Part shown: positions 26,440-35,476 of the stretch, piece after piece | Layout: every line of letters begins with the position of its first letter | Numbering within the stretch: position 1 is the first letter of the stretch | NCBI GenBank assembly: GCA_047777475.1 | Contig: JBKEET010000002.1 | Coordinates: forward strand, 387,532 to 451,531 | Length of the DNA stretch: 64,000 nucleotides | Source: Sutterella sp047777475 | GTDB taxonomy: Bacteria; Pseudomonadota; Gammaproteobacteria; Burkholderiales; Burkholderiaceae_F | Reading direction: 5' to 3' | Program-made: the position numbers and the translations under genes | Notes under the pieces: model-generated | What the model was told of the DNA's origin: nothing | The model's database searches: none | Seen by the model: only the letters and a program-made list of their open reading frames with translations

Positions 26440-29400
26440 TGCAAAGCCTTAACGGTGATCGTGCCCGAGGCGCTGCGGCCGCGGACCGACTGCTTGGCCA
26501 GGTCGCGCGCATCGGCGGCGGGCAGGGCGTAAGTGCCCGGCGAGGCGGCGCGGATGCGGTAAGTGTAGACCCGGTCGAGGCCGGAGAGCGTCACTGCCGC
26601 GGCGATGCGGTCCTCGGCGCGGAAGGTGCCGCGCACGCCGCTGCCCTTCATCTCGGCCTTGGCGTCGGCGAGCTCGAAGCCGCCCGGGAGCAGGTCGGTG
26701 ATGAGCACCGGCGCGCTGCTGCTGCCCGCAAGCCGCCGCGCGCGGATTTCGACGGTGAGCACGTCGCCCGCCTTGGCGGAGCTTGCTTCGTGCCCGTCGG
26801 CATCGAGCACGCGCTTCACGACGTCGATGCCTTCGGCGTGTGCGGCGCGCGGCGCGCTCGAAGGCCAGCCGCTCACGCTGCTCTGCCAGTAGAGGCCGGA
26901 GAGGCCCGCCGGAGCGGTGACCTTGGCGCGCTTGCAGGTAGCCGAGGAGAGCGTGAAGGCGGCGTGCGTCTTCACGATGCGGTCGTCGGCTGCGGAGCCG
27001 CCTTCGCGCTCGGCGCAGGTGAGCACGAGCCCTTCGGGGAGCGACCCCGCCTCAAGCCCGCGCTCGATCAGGAACTGCGCCGCCATGGCCGCTTCCGCGT
27101 CGGTGAGCGCCGCAGGCGCGCGGTTGGCGAGCCGCTCGGCAAGGTCGGCCGCCAGCGAGCGCTCGCCCGTGAGCATGCCGGCCGCGGCGAGCGCTGCGCC
27201 GCCCGCAAGCGGCGTCTCCCAGCTCGACTCGCCGGGCGCGGCGTTGATCTTTTCTTTGAGCAGCTCGTCGGCCCACTTCGTCATGCGCATCATGCGGTAA
27301 GCGGAAGCGATGTAGGCGGCCGCCGCGTCATGGCGCCAGTCCATGCCGGCGGCGTCCATGTCGGAGCGAAGCGCCTCGATGCGCTCGGCGCTGAGCGTGC
27401 CTTCCTTGGTGAGGACGGCGAGCGCGTAGGCCTGCGTGCGGGCCTGCGCGAGCGTGGCGGGCGCCGCGCCGTCAAGCAGGTGCGAGAGCGCCCCGCGGAG
27501 CCGTTCCGTCAGGCCGGCGGGCGGCTTGATCTGGGCGCGGCGCGCCGTGAGCACGAAGTCCAGCGACCAGGCCGTGAGGAAGAGGTCGGGCACGCCGCCC
27601 TCCCAATTCGCCACGCCGCGGCGGAAGTGCGGGGAGCTGATCGCAGAGAGGGCTGCGGCGATGCGCTTGCGGCCTTCTTTTTCAAAAGACTCGCGCTCGA
27701 AGCCGAGCGCCTCGATGCTCGGCGGATTGGCGAGCGCCGCCGCATAGGGGAGCGCCTCGGCGATGCGCTCGGAGACCGTGCCCCAGCTCACGGGGTCGGC
27801 AAAAGCGGTGAAGACGGAGCGCGCGAGCGCCGCGGGTGCGGCCGAGACGGATGCTTCGCGCAGCGCGCCCGAAGCGAGCACGGGCGCGTCGAGCCGCACG
27901 TCGGGCGCGCTCTTTACGCCGAAGCGGCCCCAGGAGACGATGTTCTCCCTCAATCCCGCAGGGCGCACCGAGAGCGAAGCGCGGCGCACCAGCGTGCCGC
28001 CGGCGCCTTCGGCCTTCACAGTGACCTCGGCCGGGCCGGGGATATTCAGTGCCTGCAGCTCGCCTGAGATGCGCGCTTCGCCGTTGGCTTCAAGCGTGAC
28101 GTCCCTGGCGGCGATGCTGCCCGAGAGATGCGGGTCAGCCGTGACGCTGAGGCGTCCGCTCCAGGGCTTTTCCGCCGAGGCGAGCGCACCGGCCGCGAAG
28201 CGGTCGCCGGGCGCCGCGAAAGCGGGCAGGAGCGGGGAGAGCACGAGCGGCTCGCGGATCACCGTCACCGCTTCGGCGCTGCCGACGCGGCCGCCGGAAG
28301 CGCCAGCGGTCATGAAGCGCACCGAACCCGAAAAGCCTTCGGGCAGCGTGACGGGCAGCGTGACGCCCTCGGGACCGACATTAACGAGCCCGCCCCACCA
28401 GACAGCGGCTTTGTCGCCCGTGCGCCGGAAGGGGTTGGCGAGCACCGGGGCGGCCGCGGCGAGCGCGGCGTCGCCGCCGAAGGGCGAGGCGCCGGGGAGC
28501 CGGATGCCTTCGGGCATCAGCTCGCTCAGCGTCTGCCGGGTCTCCACCTGCAGCGCGCGGTCTTCGACGAGCGCCGCCTTGGGCGAAGGCGTGCGGTAGC
28601 GCGTCAGGTCGAGGATGCCTTCGTCGACCGCCCAGACGAAGACCTGCGAAGGCTCGTCGGCCGTGAGCTTCACGGTGAGCCCGGCGGCGCTCTCGGCCCT
28701 CTCGGGCGCTTCGGCGGAAAGCTTCAGCGCATGCGCCTCGGCGTTGACCGTCACGGGCGTGACGGCGTGCGCATAGGCCTTGAGGAAGCGCGGCGCATCG
28801 GCGCGGCCGCGCACGAGCGAGGCGGAGAGCCACGCCTTGCCCGAGAAATCGGCGGGCAGCGCGAGCTCGGCGAGGTTGCGGCCCGCCTGCACGGCGATCC
28901 AGCGCGAGGCGAGCACGCGGTCCGACTCGAGCGTAAGCAGCGCCATGCCCGCAAAGGGCGAGACGATGTCGAGGCGCGCCGTGTCGCCCGCCTTGTAATC
29001 CTTCTTGTCGGCCGAGAGCCGGATGTCGGCGCTCTGCAGCGTGCCGTTCATGCCGTTTCGGAGGTCGGTGCCGGATACGCGGAAGTCGATCTTCGCGAGC
29101 GGCGTGCCGTCGGCGAGCTTCAGCACGGCGCGGTATTCGCCCGGGTCAGCTGCGGAAAGCGAAAGCTCGGCGCGGCCTGAGGCGTCGGTCTCGAGCTGCA
29201 TCGAGGTGACGGGGGTGCTCACCGCGCGGTCGCGGTAGCGCAGGGCGCCGCGGCTGTCGGAGGTGAGCTCGGTCACATACTGCACGGCGGCGATTTCGGC
29301 GCGCACGGACTGCGCGGCAAGGGGCTTGAGCGTCGGGTCGAGCAGCACGAGCTCGAGGCGGCGCTTTTCGCCCGGGGCGAGCCAGGAGAGCGGCATCGGC

Positions 29401-32006
29401 GAGTCGGGGCTCTTCCAGCCGAGCATCGCCTTGGCGGGCGAGATAAGCAGTCGCTGCGAGTCGGTGGCGGCCACCGAGCCGCCCTCGTAGCCTTCGAGGG
29501 CTACGCCCGCGCTCACCGTGCCCGCGGCGGCGCCCGCGAGCGGCAGCTTCAGGGAGAGGTGGCCCTTCGCGTCGGTGCGCCCTTCGGCCGTGATGTCCTG
29601 CGGCGCTGCGCCTTCGAAAGGCACCGGATCTTCGAAGGTCCAGCCCTTCCAGCCCTTGAACGTGATCTCGCCCGGCGTTTCGAGCGAGACGCGTGAGCGC
29701 ACGAGCCGGTCGGCCGAAGCCGCGCCGAAGCGGCTCTTCAGGTCGATCTCGAGCGAGGCCTGATCGGGGAGAAGCCAGCCGTCGGAAGGTGCAGCCGGGC
29801 GCGAGGTGAGCACCATCGATTCGGGCCTGAAGTCTTCGAGGCGGAATTCGCAGGAGGCGATGACGGTGGTGCCGGCGAGCGCCACGGCGCGCATGCGGCC
29901 GGGGAGCGCCTCGGCCGAGCTCTGCCAGTCCGCTTCGGCCAGGCCTTCGGAAGAGAGCTTCACCGTGCTTTCCTGCACCTTGCGGCCCGCCGGGTCGGTG
30001 AAGCGCACCGTGACGGGCATGCCCTCGGGCAGCGCCTTCCAGTCGGCGGACTTCACCATGAGGGCGGCGTGCACCTTCTCGCCCGGTCGGTAGAGCCCGC
30101 GCTCGGTGAAGAGCATGCCCGCGAGGCCGTCGGCGGCGAGGCCGCGGCCCGAGATGTCGTAGTCAAAGAGATTGTCGACGGCGGCCGGGTCGCTCGCCGA
30201 GAGCCAGGCCATGCTGCCCGAGGCGGCGTCGCGCGCCACGAAGGCGGAGGGCGCCTTCTCGCGCTCGAGGCCGGCGGTGCTCCGGAAGCGGGCGCGGCCC
30301 CCGGCATCCGTCTTCACGCTTTCGAGCGGCACGCCGTTGGCGCCGTAAAGCGTGACGTCGAGTCCTTCGAGCGGCTTTCCCGTCTCGAGCGAAGCGGCGA
30401 AGACCTCGGAGACGCCGTCGCGGCCGCGCTTGGCGATCAGCGCCGTGTCGGTCACGAGCACGCGCTTGGCGGCCCGGCCGAGCGTTTTCCAATGCGCCCC
30501 GTCCTTTTTCTGCGCGGTGAGGTAGACCTGGAAGAGGCCGGAGGACCCGCCCGGAAGCTTCGCTTCGTCGAGCCGGATCGAATAAAAGCGGTTCTGCGCC
30601 GAAACGGGGATGTCGCCTTCGGCGGCATCGGACACGGCGTCGCCCGGCGAGGGCTCGCTCTGCGTCTGGAAGCCCCTTGCTGTCAGCGCGAGGAACGGAT
30701 CGCGGATGCGCTCGATGCGCCAGTGCACGCGCTCGGCGCCTTCGGCGGCGAACGTCAGCGAGCGGTCCCCCGAGAGCGTCATGACGCTGCCGGGCTGCAG
30801 AAAGAAGAGCGCGGCGCCGGGCTCGGGCACGGCCACGACGCCGCCCCAGTCGCGCTTGAGCGTCACCGACTTGTCGGGCCCAAATCCCGCGGGCAGCGCG
30901 ACGTGGATGAAGGTGCCCGGGCGCGCGGCCACACGGAAGACGAGACGGTCGGTGGGCACGTCGGAATCCTGCGCGCTGCTCACGGCGAGCGCCCTGCCGC
31001 GGGAAAGCGTTTCGGCGTCGACGACCGGCACCTTGGTCCAGTCGGTCTTCGAGACGGCGTCGGCGTTGAGCCGCTCGGGCAGCTCGGTGACGCGGAGGGC
31101 GGAAAGAGCGTCCGAAGGCTTCACGAGCAGCGAGGTTTCGAGCGTGAGCTCCCAGACGCGGTCGAGCGACTCGGTGCGGACGGCTTCAAAGGAGGCATTT
31201 TTGACGGCAAAGAGTTCGGAGGCCGCGGGCACGGTAAGTAGCGCCCGCGCGGTCTCGAAGCCCTTCTTGACGGCAGGCATCCTGCCGTCGGCGGCGCTCC
31301 AGCCGCCCGCAACGCCCGGGAATTCCGCGGTGACCGCCGCCGAGCGGGTGCCGAGCTTGACGACGGGAACGCGCACGTAGACGCTCGTCCTGTCGAAATT
31401 CCAGACGAAGGAGGGCCTGCCGAGCGAGAGTCCCGAGGCGGCGTCGAAGCGCACGGCAAAGCGCGACTCGAGCGCCTTGACGTCGGTCACGGCCGTGCTG
31501 AAGAAGGCTTCGAAGGAAAGCGCCCTGCGGCCGTCGAGGGCCGGATCGGCCCAGAAGCGCGCTTCAACGGAGCTCACCGAAAGGGGCGGTGTCGCAAAGT
31601 CGAGCGCCGGGGAGGAAAGCTTCACGCCGCGGGGCAGCGGGACCGAGCCGAGGCTGAGCTTGAAGCGCTGTCCGGCGGGCCACGGGTCGTCCGGCACGAA
31701 TTCGATGCCGCTCCCGCCGCTGAAGCGCCAGGTGCCGCGCACGGCCGGGCTGAGCGAGGCGCCGCTCACGCGCGCGCCGAAGAGGCCGAAGGAGGCGCTG
31801 CATTTTTCCTGCCATTTCTTGCCGTAGGCTTTCCGGCAGGGTGCTTCGTCGGGCACGAACTCCACCGTCAGCGGCGCCCGGGCGCTCTGCGGAAGCGTGA
31901 TTTCGGGCTTCAGCCAGCTCTCGGAAACGCCGCCTGACATGGCCGCAAGGGCCTGGGCGGCAAAAAGGGCCAGAGGGGAGATAGTCAGGACAACACGGTT
32001 TCGCAT
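26436..32006 (-). CDS. yfhM: Bacterial alpha-2-macroglobulin (YfhM-like), thioester motif absent
   Basis: This 1856-residue periplasmic bait-and-trap protease inhibitor is thought to work with PBP1C to protect cells with a breached outer membrane. MG-type beta domains are recognisable, with the MG2/bait region (MLFTERGLYRPGEKVHAALMV, in part), the ANATOL-like VWAVDEGILDLTRY and the A2M segment KAAVWWGGLVNVGPEG. The start ATG 32006 has GAGGTG just upstream; an earlier ATG at 32045 lacks one. The signal peptide (LTISPLALFAAQALAA) has no lipobox Cys, unlike E. coli YfhM. Where CxEQ is expected, the sequence reads DPVSWGTVSERIAEALPY, so no thioester can form. Confidence 0.9.
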   Translation of the reverse strand: MRNRVVLTISPLALFAAQALAAMSGGVSESWLKPEITLPQSARAPLTVEFVPDEAPCRKAYGKKWQEKCSASFGLFGARVSGASLSPAVRGTWRFSGGSGIEFVPDDPWPAGQRFKLSLGSVPLPRGVKLSSPALDFATPPLSVSSVEARFWADPALDGRRALSFEAFFSTAVTDVKALESRFAVRFDAASGLSLGRPSFVWNFDRTSVYVRVPVVKLGTRSAAVTAEFPGVAGGWSAADGRMPAVKKGFETARALLTVPAASELFAVKNASFEAVRTESLDRVWELTLETSLLVKPSDALSALRVTELPERLNADAVSKTDWTKVPVVDAETLSRGRALAVSSAQDSDVPTDRLVFRVAARPGTFIHVALPAGFGPDKSVTLKRDWGGVVAVPEPGAALFFLQPGSVMTLSGDRSLTFAAEGAERVHWRIERIRDPFLALTARGFQTQSEPSPGDAVSDAAEGDIPVSAQNRFYSIRLDEAKLPGGSSGLFQVYLTAQKKDGAHWKTLGRAAKRVLVTDTALIAKRGRDGVSEVFAASLETGKPLEGLDVTLYGANGVPLESVKTDAGGRARFRSTAGLEREKAPSAFVARDAASGSMAWLSASDPAAVDNLFDYDISGRGLAADGLAGMLFTERGLYRPGEKVHAALMVKSADWKALPEGMPVTVRFTDPAGRKVQESTVKLSSEGLAEADWQSSAEALPGRMRAVALAGTTVIASCEFRLEDFRPESMVLTSRPAAPSDGWLLPDQASLEIDLKSRFGAASADRLVRSRVSLETPGEITFKGWKGWTFEDPVPFEGAAPQDITAEGRTDAKGHLSLKLPLAGAAAGTVSAGVALEGYEGGSVAATDSQRLLISPAKAMLGWKSPDSPMPLSWLAPGEKRRLELVLLDPTLKPLAAQSVRAEIAAVQYVTELTSDSRGALRYRDRAVSTPVTSMQLETDASGRAELSLSAADPGEYRAVLKLADGTPLAKIDFRVSGTDLRNGMNGTLQSADIRLSADKKDYKAGDTARLDIVSPFAGMALLTLESDRVLASRWIAVQAGRNLAELALPADFSGKAWLSASLVRGRADAPRFLKAYAHAVTPVTVNAEAHALKLSAEAPERAESAAGLTVKLTADEPSQVFVWAVDEGILDLTRYRTPSPKAALVEDRALQVETRQTLSELMPEGIRLPGASPFGGDAALAAAAPVLANPFRRTGDKAAVWWGGLVNVGPEGVTLPVTLPEGFSGSVRFMTAGASGGRVGSAEAVTVIREPLVLSPLLPAFAAPGDRFAAGALASAEKPWSGRLSVTADPHLSGSIAARDVTLEANGEARISGELQALNIPGPAEVTVKAEGAGGTLVRRASLSVRPAGLRENIVSWGRFGVKSAPDVRLDAPVLASGALREASVSAAPAALARSVFTAFADPVSWGTVSERIAEALPYAAALANPPSIEALGFERESFEKEGRKRIAAALSAISSPHFRRGVANWEGGVPDLFLTAWSLDFVLTARRAQIKPPAGLTERLRGALSHLLDGAAPATLAQARTQAYALAVLTKEGTLSAERIEALRSDMDAAGMDWRHDAAAAYIASAYRMMRMTKWADELLKEKINAAPGESSWETPLAGGAALAAAGMLTGERSLAADLAERLANRAPAALTDAEAAMAAQFLIERGLEAGSLPEGLVLTCAEREGGSAADDRIVKTHAAFTLSSATCKRAKVTAPAGLSGLYWQSSVSGWPSSAPRAAHAEGIDVVKRVLDADGHEASSAKAGDVLTVEIRARRLAGSSSAPVLITDLLPGGFELADAKAEMKGSGVRGTFRAEDRIAAAVTLSGLDRVYTYRIRAASPGTYALPAADARDLAKQSVRGRSASGTITVKALQ

Positions 32007-32080
32007 GAAACACCTCGGGGAAAAAAGGACTTCAGCTCCGTCCATGATACAGATTCTGCTGCGGCCGAAGGCTCTCGAAA

Positions 32081-32108
32081 GAAAAGGGCACCCCGCGCCG
32101 GAGTGCCC
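32081..32108 (-). terminator. Terminator of the nuclease-like gene
   Basis: GGGCAC (32086-32091) pairs with GTGCCC (32103-32108) around a GC-rich loop. On the minus strand it is followed by TTTTC. It separates the 32121-33443 gene from the downstream alpha-2-macroglobulin gene. Confidence 0.7.
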
Positions 32109-32120
32109 CTCTCATCGTGT

Positions 32121-33443
32121 TCAGCGCAGCATGCTGGCATGCGCGGCCTCGCCGCTGCTTTCGGCGGGCTTGTCAGGACTGCCCGCCGCCAGGAGTGCGG
32201 CGAAAAGCTCGGCGTAAAGCGAGGCGCTCAGGCCCGGCAGTTCCGAATAAGGCGCGATGAACGCCTGCGCGCGCGGCAGGGCCTCGGAGAGCATCTTCGC
32301 GATGCGCGCCCCGGGGCGCAGGAAGTAGGCGGCGTTCACGGTGCGCAGCACGGCGGCGGCCGGGCGCTGCTCGGAGGCGGAGAGCACCATCGTCTCGATG
32401 AGCGTCTGCAGCATATCCTTCGGGCGCATCGTCGAAAGGATGTCGGGTGCATCTTCGCGGCCGCCCTTCGACTTGTATTCGACGCAGACGAGGCCCTTGT
32501 CGGTGTCGATCACCGCATCGGGCTGCGCATAGAGGTTTGAGGCGCTGAAGGTGCGCCTGTCGGCTTCGCGGCAGACGACGCGCCCCGCCGGCAGGAACGG
32601 CACGAGGCGGCGCACGGTGTCGTCAAGGCTGTTGTAGAAATCGGCCGGGAAAAACACCGCTTCGATGCTCACGCCGTAAAGCTCGGCGTGCGCCGTGCGC
32701 AGTCCGTCGCGCAGCGTGAAGGGGAGCGTCTGCAGGAAGCTGTAGGGCGGGAACGCTTCGGCGGGGGCGGGCTTCGCCTCGGGCTCGATCTTGGGCTCGG
32801 CGGCCTCGGCGGCAGGTGCCTGAACCGGTGCCGCGGGGGCGGGAGCCGGAGCCGGAGCGGGCTCGGGAGCGCTCTGCGGCTGCGCGGGCTGCGGAGTGTA
32901 AGCGGCCGCTGCGGGCTGAATGCCCGGGGCATAGGGAGAGGGTGCGGCCTGCACGTTCTGCGGTGCATAAGCGGCTGGCATGGGCTGCGCGGCCGGGGCG
33001 GCGGGCGGCGCCGCATAGGCCGGCTGCTGGGCATAGAGCTGCGGTTCGGCGCGCTGCGCGGGATAAGCCGCCGGCGCCGGATTCATCGGCTGGGCCGCGG
33101 CGCCCTGCGCGGGCGCGGCATAGGGCGGCGGCGAAGCGGGGTTCGGCGCCTGCGCGAGCGGATCGTTGATGTGCTCCGTGAAGGTCGTGTGCGGCTCGCC
33201 CGCCTCGTCGAGCGGGTCGGGCGGCACGCCCTCGGCGGCCGGCTCCTCGCGGTCCTTGGAGCCGAAGGCATCGAAGCCCGTTTCGACGCGGCTCAGGCCG
33301 ATGCTCTTAAGCTGGCGCAGCCTCACGCTCACGCGCCAGACGATCACGATCACGCAGATCAGGATGAGGAAGATGGCGCCGGCGGTGAGCACCAGGTCGG
33401 AAGGCAGTTCCGTGAAGCCTTCGGCAAAATCGGCAAACGTCAT
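32121..33443 (-). CDS. Membrane-anchored PD-(D/E)XK nuclease-like protein
   Basis: This 440-residue protein is not a named family I recognise. Order of parts: one N-terminal transmembrane helix (residues ~17-37, LVLTAGAIFLILICVIVIVW), a basic juxtamembrane stretch, a Pro/Ala/Gln-rich linker (~95-235), and a C-terminal globular domain (~236-425). The globular part holds a PD-(D/E)XK-like signature: QPDAVID with Asp ~309, then VEYK with Glu 322 and Lys 324, followed by a helix with Gln in PKDMLQTLIETM, as in RecB/Cas4-type nucleases. The topology suggests a cytoplasmic nuclease tethered to the membrane. Its start overlaps the stop of the RsmI-like gene by four bases. Function is inferred from motif only. 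Confidence 0.7.
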   Translation of the reverse strand: MTFADFAEGFTELPSDLVLTAGAIFLILICVIVIVWRVSVRLRQLKSIGLSRVETGFDAFGSKDREEPAAEGVPPDPLDEAGEPHTTFTEHINDPLAQAPNPASPPPYAAPAQGAAAQPMNPAPAAYPAQRAEPQLYAQQPAYAAPPAAPAAQPMPAAYAPQNVQAAPSPYAPGIQPAAAAYTPQPAQPQSAPEPAPAPAPAPAAPVQAPAAEAAEPKIEPEAKPAPAEAFPPYSFLQTLPFTLRDGLRTAHAELYGVSIEAVFFPADFYNSLDDTVRRLVPFLPAGRVVCREADRRTFSASNLYAQPDAVIDTDKGLVCVEYKSKGGREDAPDILSTMRPKDMLQTLIETMVLSASEQRPAAAVLRTVNAAYFLRPGARIAKMLSEALPRAQAFIAPYSELPGLSASLYAELFAALLAAGSPDKPAESSGEAAHASMLR

Positions 33444-34267
33444 CGGCCGTTCCTCCCTCGGGATGCTCTGCGGCGGGCGCCCCGGACCTCAGGACGCAGG
33501 GCGCTTCGCTTTGAGACGGCGCCCTGCGGCGCATAGCGCGGCGCCGCTCCGCCCGGAGCGGCAAGCAGCGCGAAGACGGTGGGCAGCTTCGGCAGGACGC
33601 GCTCGCTTTCGGGCAGCGCCTTCCACGCGGCGGCCGTCAGGGTGCGGATGCGCTCGCCCGCGCCCGTCACGTCGGTGGCTACCGTGATCCGCGTCGTCGG
33701 GGCAAGCGCCTCGATGAGGCTCTCGAGCATGGCGCTGTTGCGGTAGGGCGTCTCGATGAAGAGCTGCGTTTCCGAGCGGCGGCTCGCTTTTTCGAGTTCG
33801 GCGATCGCGGCGCGGCGCTCTTCCGGGTGCACGGGCAGGTAGCCCGCGAAGCGGAAGCGCTGGCCGTCTAGGCCGCTCGCCATGAGCGTGAGCAGGATCG
33901 AGCTCGGGCCCACGAGCGGCACCACGCGGATGCCGAGCGCATGGGCGCGCGTGACGATCTGCGCGCCGGGATCCGCGATGCCCGGGCAGCCGGACTCGCT
34001 GATGACGGCGGCGTCCTCGCCGGCGAGCACAGGGGCGAGCCAGGCGTCGGCCCGGGCCGGGTCGGGGTCGTGCCCGATTTCCTCGATCGCGAGCTCCGAG
34101 ATGGGGCCGGGATGCCCGAGCGCCTTGAGGTAGGCGCGGGCGCTCTTGGCGGCCTCGGCGTAAAAGCGCCTGATGCCGCAGGCCTTTTCGCGCACGGCAG
34201 GCGGGACGGAGGCGGCAAGCGCGCCGTCCGCGATGGTGCAGGGGAGCAGGTAGAGGATGCCGGGCAT
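33440..34267 (-). CDS. SAM-dependent methyltransferase, tetrapyrrole methylase fold (RsmI-like)
   Basis: This 275-residue protein is of the RsmI/tetrapyrrole methylase fold: the N-terminal strand LYLLPCTIADG, the SAM-pocket segment AAVISESGCPGIADPGAQIV, VGPSSILLTLMASGLDGQ and the late ETPYRNSAMLESLIEAL. True RsmI methylates C1402 of 16S rRNA, but this betaproteobacterial subgroup, which sits next to maf, diverges at the N-terminus (PCTIADG instead of the RsmI TPIGNL type). It is therefore a paralogue with an unproven target. The last ~35 residues form an Arg-rich tail. Order maf - this gene - nuclease-like gene on one strand, with 24-base and 4-base-overlap junctions, indicates an operon. Confidence 0.85.
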   Translation of the reverse strand: MPGILYLLPCTIADGALAASVPPAVREKACGIRRFYAEAAKSARAYLKALGHPGPISELAIEEIGHDPDPARADAWLAPVLAGEDAAVISESGCPGIADPGAQIVTRAHALGIRVVPLVGPSSILLTLMASGLDGQRFRFAGYLPVHPEERRAAIAELEKASRRSETQLFIETPYRNSAMLESLIEALAPTTRITVATDVTGAGERIRTLTAAAWKALPESERVLPKLPTVFALLAAPGGAAPRYAPQGAVSKRSALRPEVRGARRRASRGRNGR

Positions 34268-34291
34268 GACGTTATTCCCTTCGGCGCCGCC

Positions 34292-34885
34292 TCAGGCTTC
34301 GAGCCCCGGCAGCACTTCGACGCCGGCGCGCGTGAGCAGCGTGGTGAGCGCCATCAGCGGCAGCCCGATGAGCGAAGTGGGATCGTCCGAGCGCACGCTT
34401 TCCATGAGCGCGATGCCGAGCTTTTCGATCTTCGCGGAGCCGGCGCAGTCAAAGGGCTGCTCGCGGTCGACGTAAGCTTCGATCGCCCGGTTGCTCAGGC
34501 GGCGCATGCGGATGAAGGTCTGCGACTTCACGCGCTCGGCGCGGCCTTGGGCGTCGATGACGCAGAGCGCGGTCGTGAAAACGACCTCGCGGCCCTGCAT
34601 TTCGCGCAGCTGGCGGATCGCGTTCTCGCGGTTGTGCGGCTTGCCGAGGCGCACGCCGGCGAGGTCGGCCACCTGGTCGGAGCCGATGACGACGCTGCCC
34701 GGGTGCGCTTCCCAGACCTTGCGGGCTTTCGCTTCCGCCAGGCGCATGGCCGCATCCTGAGGCGTTTCGCCGGGAATGCCGGTTTCGTCGATGTCGGGGC
34801 TCTCGCACGTGTAGGGCACGCCGAGGCGGTCAAGGAGCTCGCGGCGGTAGCGCGAGCTCGAGGCAAGAATTAGCTTGGCAGTCAT
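34292..34885 (-). CDS. Maf/YceF-type nucleoside triphosphate pyrophosphatase
   Basis: This 197-residue Maf-family house-cleaning enzyme hydrolyses modified nucleotides; the YceF subgroup acts on m7GTP. The N-terminal KLILASSSRYRRELLDRLG, the catalytic-pocket VVIGSDQVADLAG and the GREVVFTTALCV segments are clear. GSDQVA rather than the dTTP-type GADTxV fits the YceF group. An in-frame ATG six bases upstream (34891) is an alternative start. It is divergent from yceD, an arrangement common in beta- and gammaproteobacteria. Confidence 0.93.
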   Translation of the reverse strand: MTAKLILASSSRYRRELLDRLGVPYTCESPDIDETGIPGETPQDAAMRLAEAKARKVWEAHPGSVVIGSDQVADLAGVRLGKPHNRENAIRQLREMQGREVVFTTALCVIDAQGRAERVKSQTFIRMRRLSNRAIEAYVDREQPFDCAGSAKIEKLGIALMESVRSDDPTSLIGLPLMALTTLLTRAGVEVLPGLEA

Positions 34886-34972
34886 AATCATTCAATTTTA
34901 GCGGCAATTCGGCTAGACTTCTGCCCGTCAAGGCCCGCCGGGCCGAGGATTTCAGCAATGGGAGCATAGAAA

Positions 34973-35473
34973 ATGACGCTTAAGCTCGATGTCTTTGACA
35001 TTGCCCGCTCGCAGAAGACGGTCGAGGGCGTGATTGCCCTTGACGAGATGCCCGAGCTCGCCAGGACGGTGCTTTCGCTCAAGGGCGAAGGGCTGAGCTT
35101 CCGCGTCACGGGCATCGGCGAGATCGAGGACCTGCCTGCCGCCGAGCTCGAGATCCACGGCACGGCGGTGATGAGCTGCGCGCGCTGCAGCGAGCCCGTC
35201 GAGGTGCCTGTCGACAGCCTGCTCAAGTTCCGCTTCACGAAGACGGAGGCGGAGGCCGATGCCATTCCCGTCGAGAAAGACGGCGAGGACGTCGACGTGA
35301 CCGTGGGGAGCAAGTCCCTTTCGGCGGCCGACTGGGTGCAGGAGGAAGCGCTTCTCACGCTGCCGGCGATGCCGCTGCACGAAAACTGCGTCAACAAGTT
35401 CGGTCCCAAGCCCGAGGAGAAGGACGGGAAGTCCAATCCCTTCGCGGTCCTCGCCGCGCTCAAGAAGAACTGA
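34973..35473 (+). CDS. yceD: YceD family protein (DUF177)
   Basis: This 166-residue protein is linked to 23S rRNA accumulation and to ribosomal protein L32 expression. The conserved Cys motif MSCARCSEPV and the C-terminal CVNKFGPKPEEKDGKSNPFAVLAAL are typical. In most proteobacteria yceD is followed at once by rpmF and then plsX-fab genes. Here a convergent phospholipase D-like gene ends four bases after the yceD stop, so rpmF is not linked. Confidence 0.92.
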   Translation: MTLKLDVFDIARSQKTVEGVIALDEMPELARTVLSLKGEGLSFRVTGIGEIEDLPAAELEIHGTAVMSCARCSEPVEVPVDSLLKFRFTKTEAEADAIPVEKDGEDVDVTVGSKSLSAADWVQEEALLTLPAMPLHENCVNKFGPKPEEKDGKSNPFAVLAALKKN

Positions 35474-35476
35474 GCC

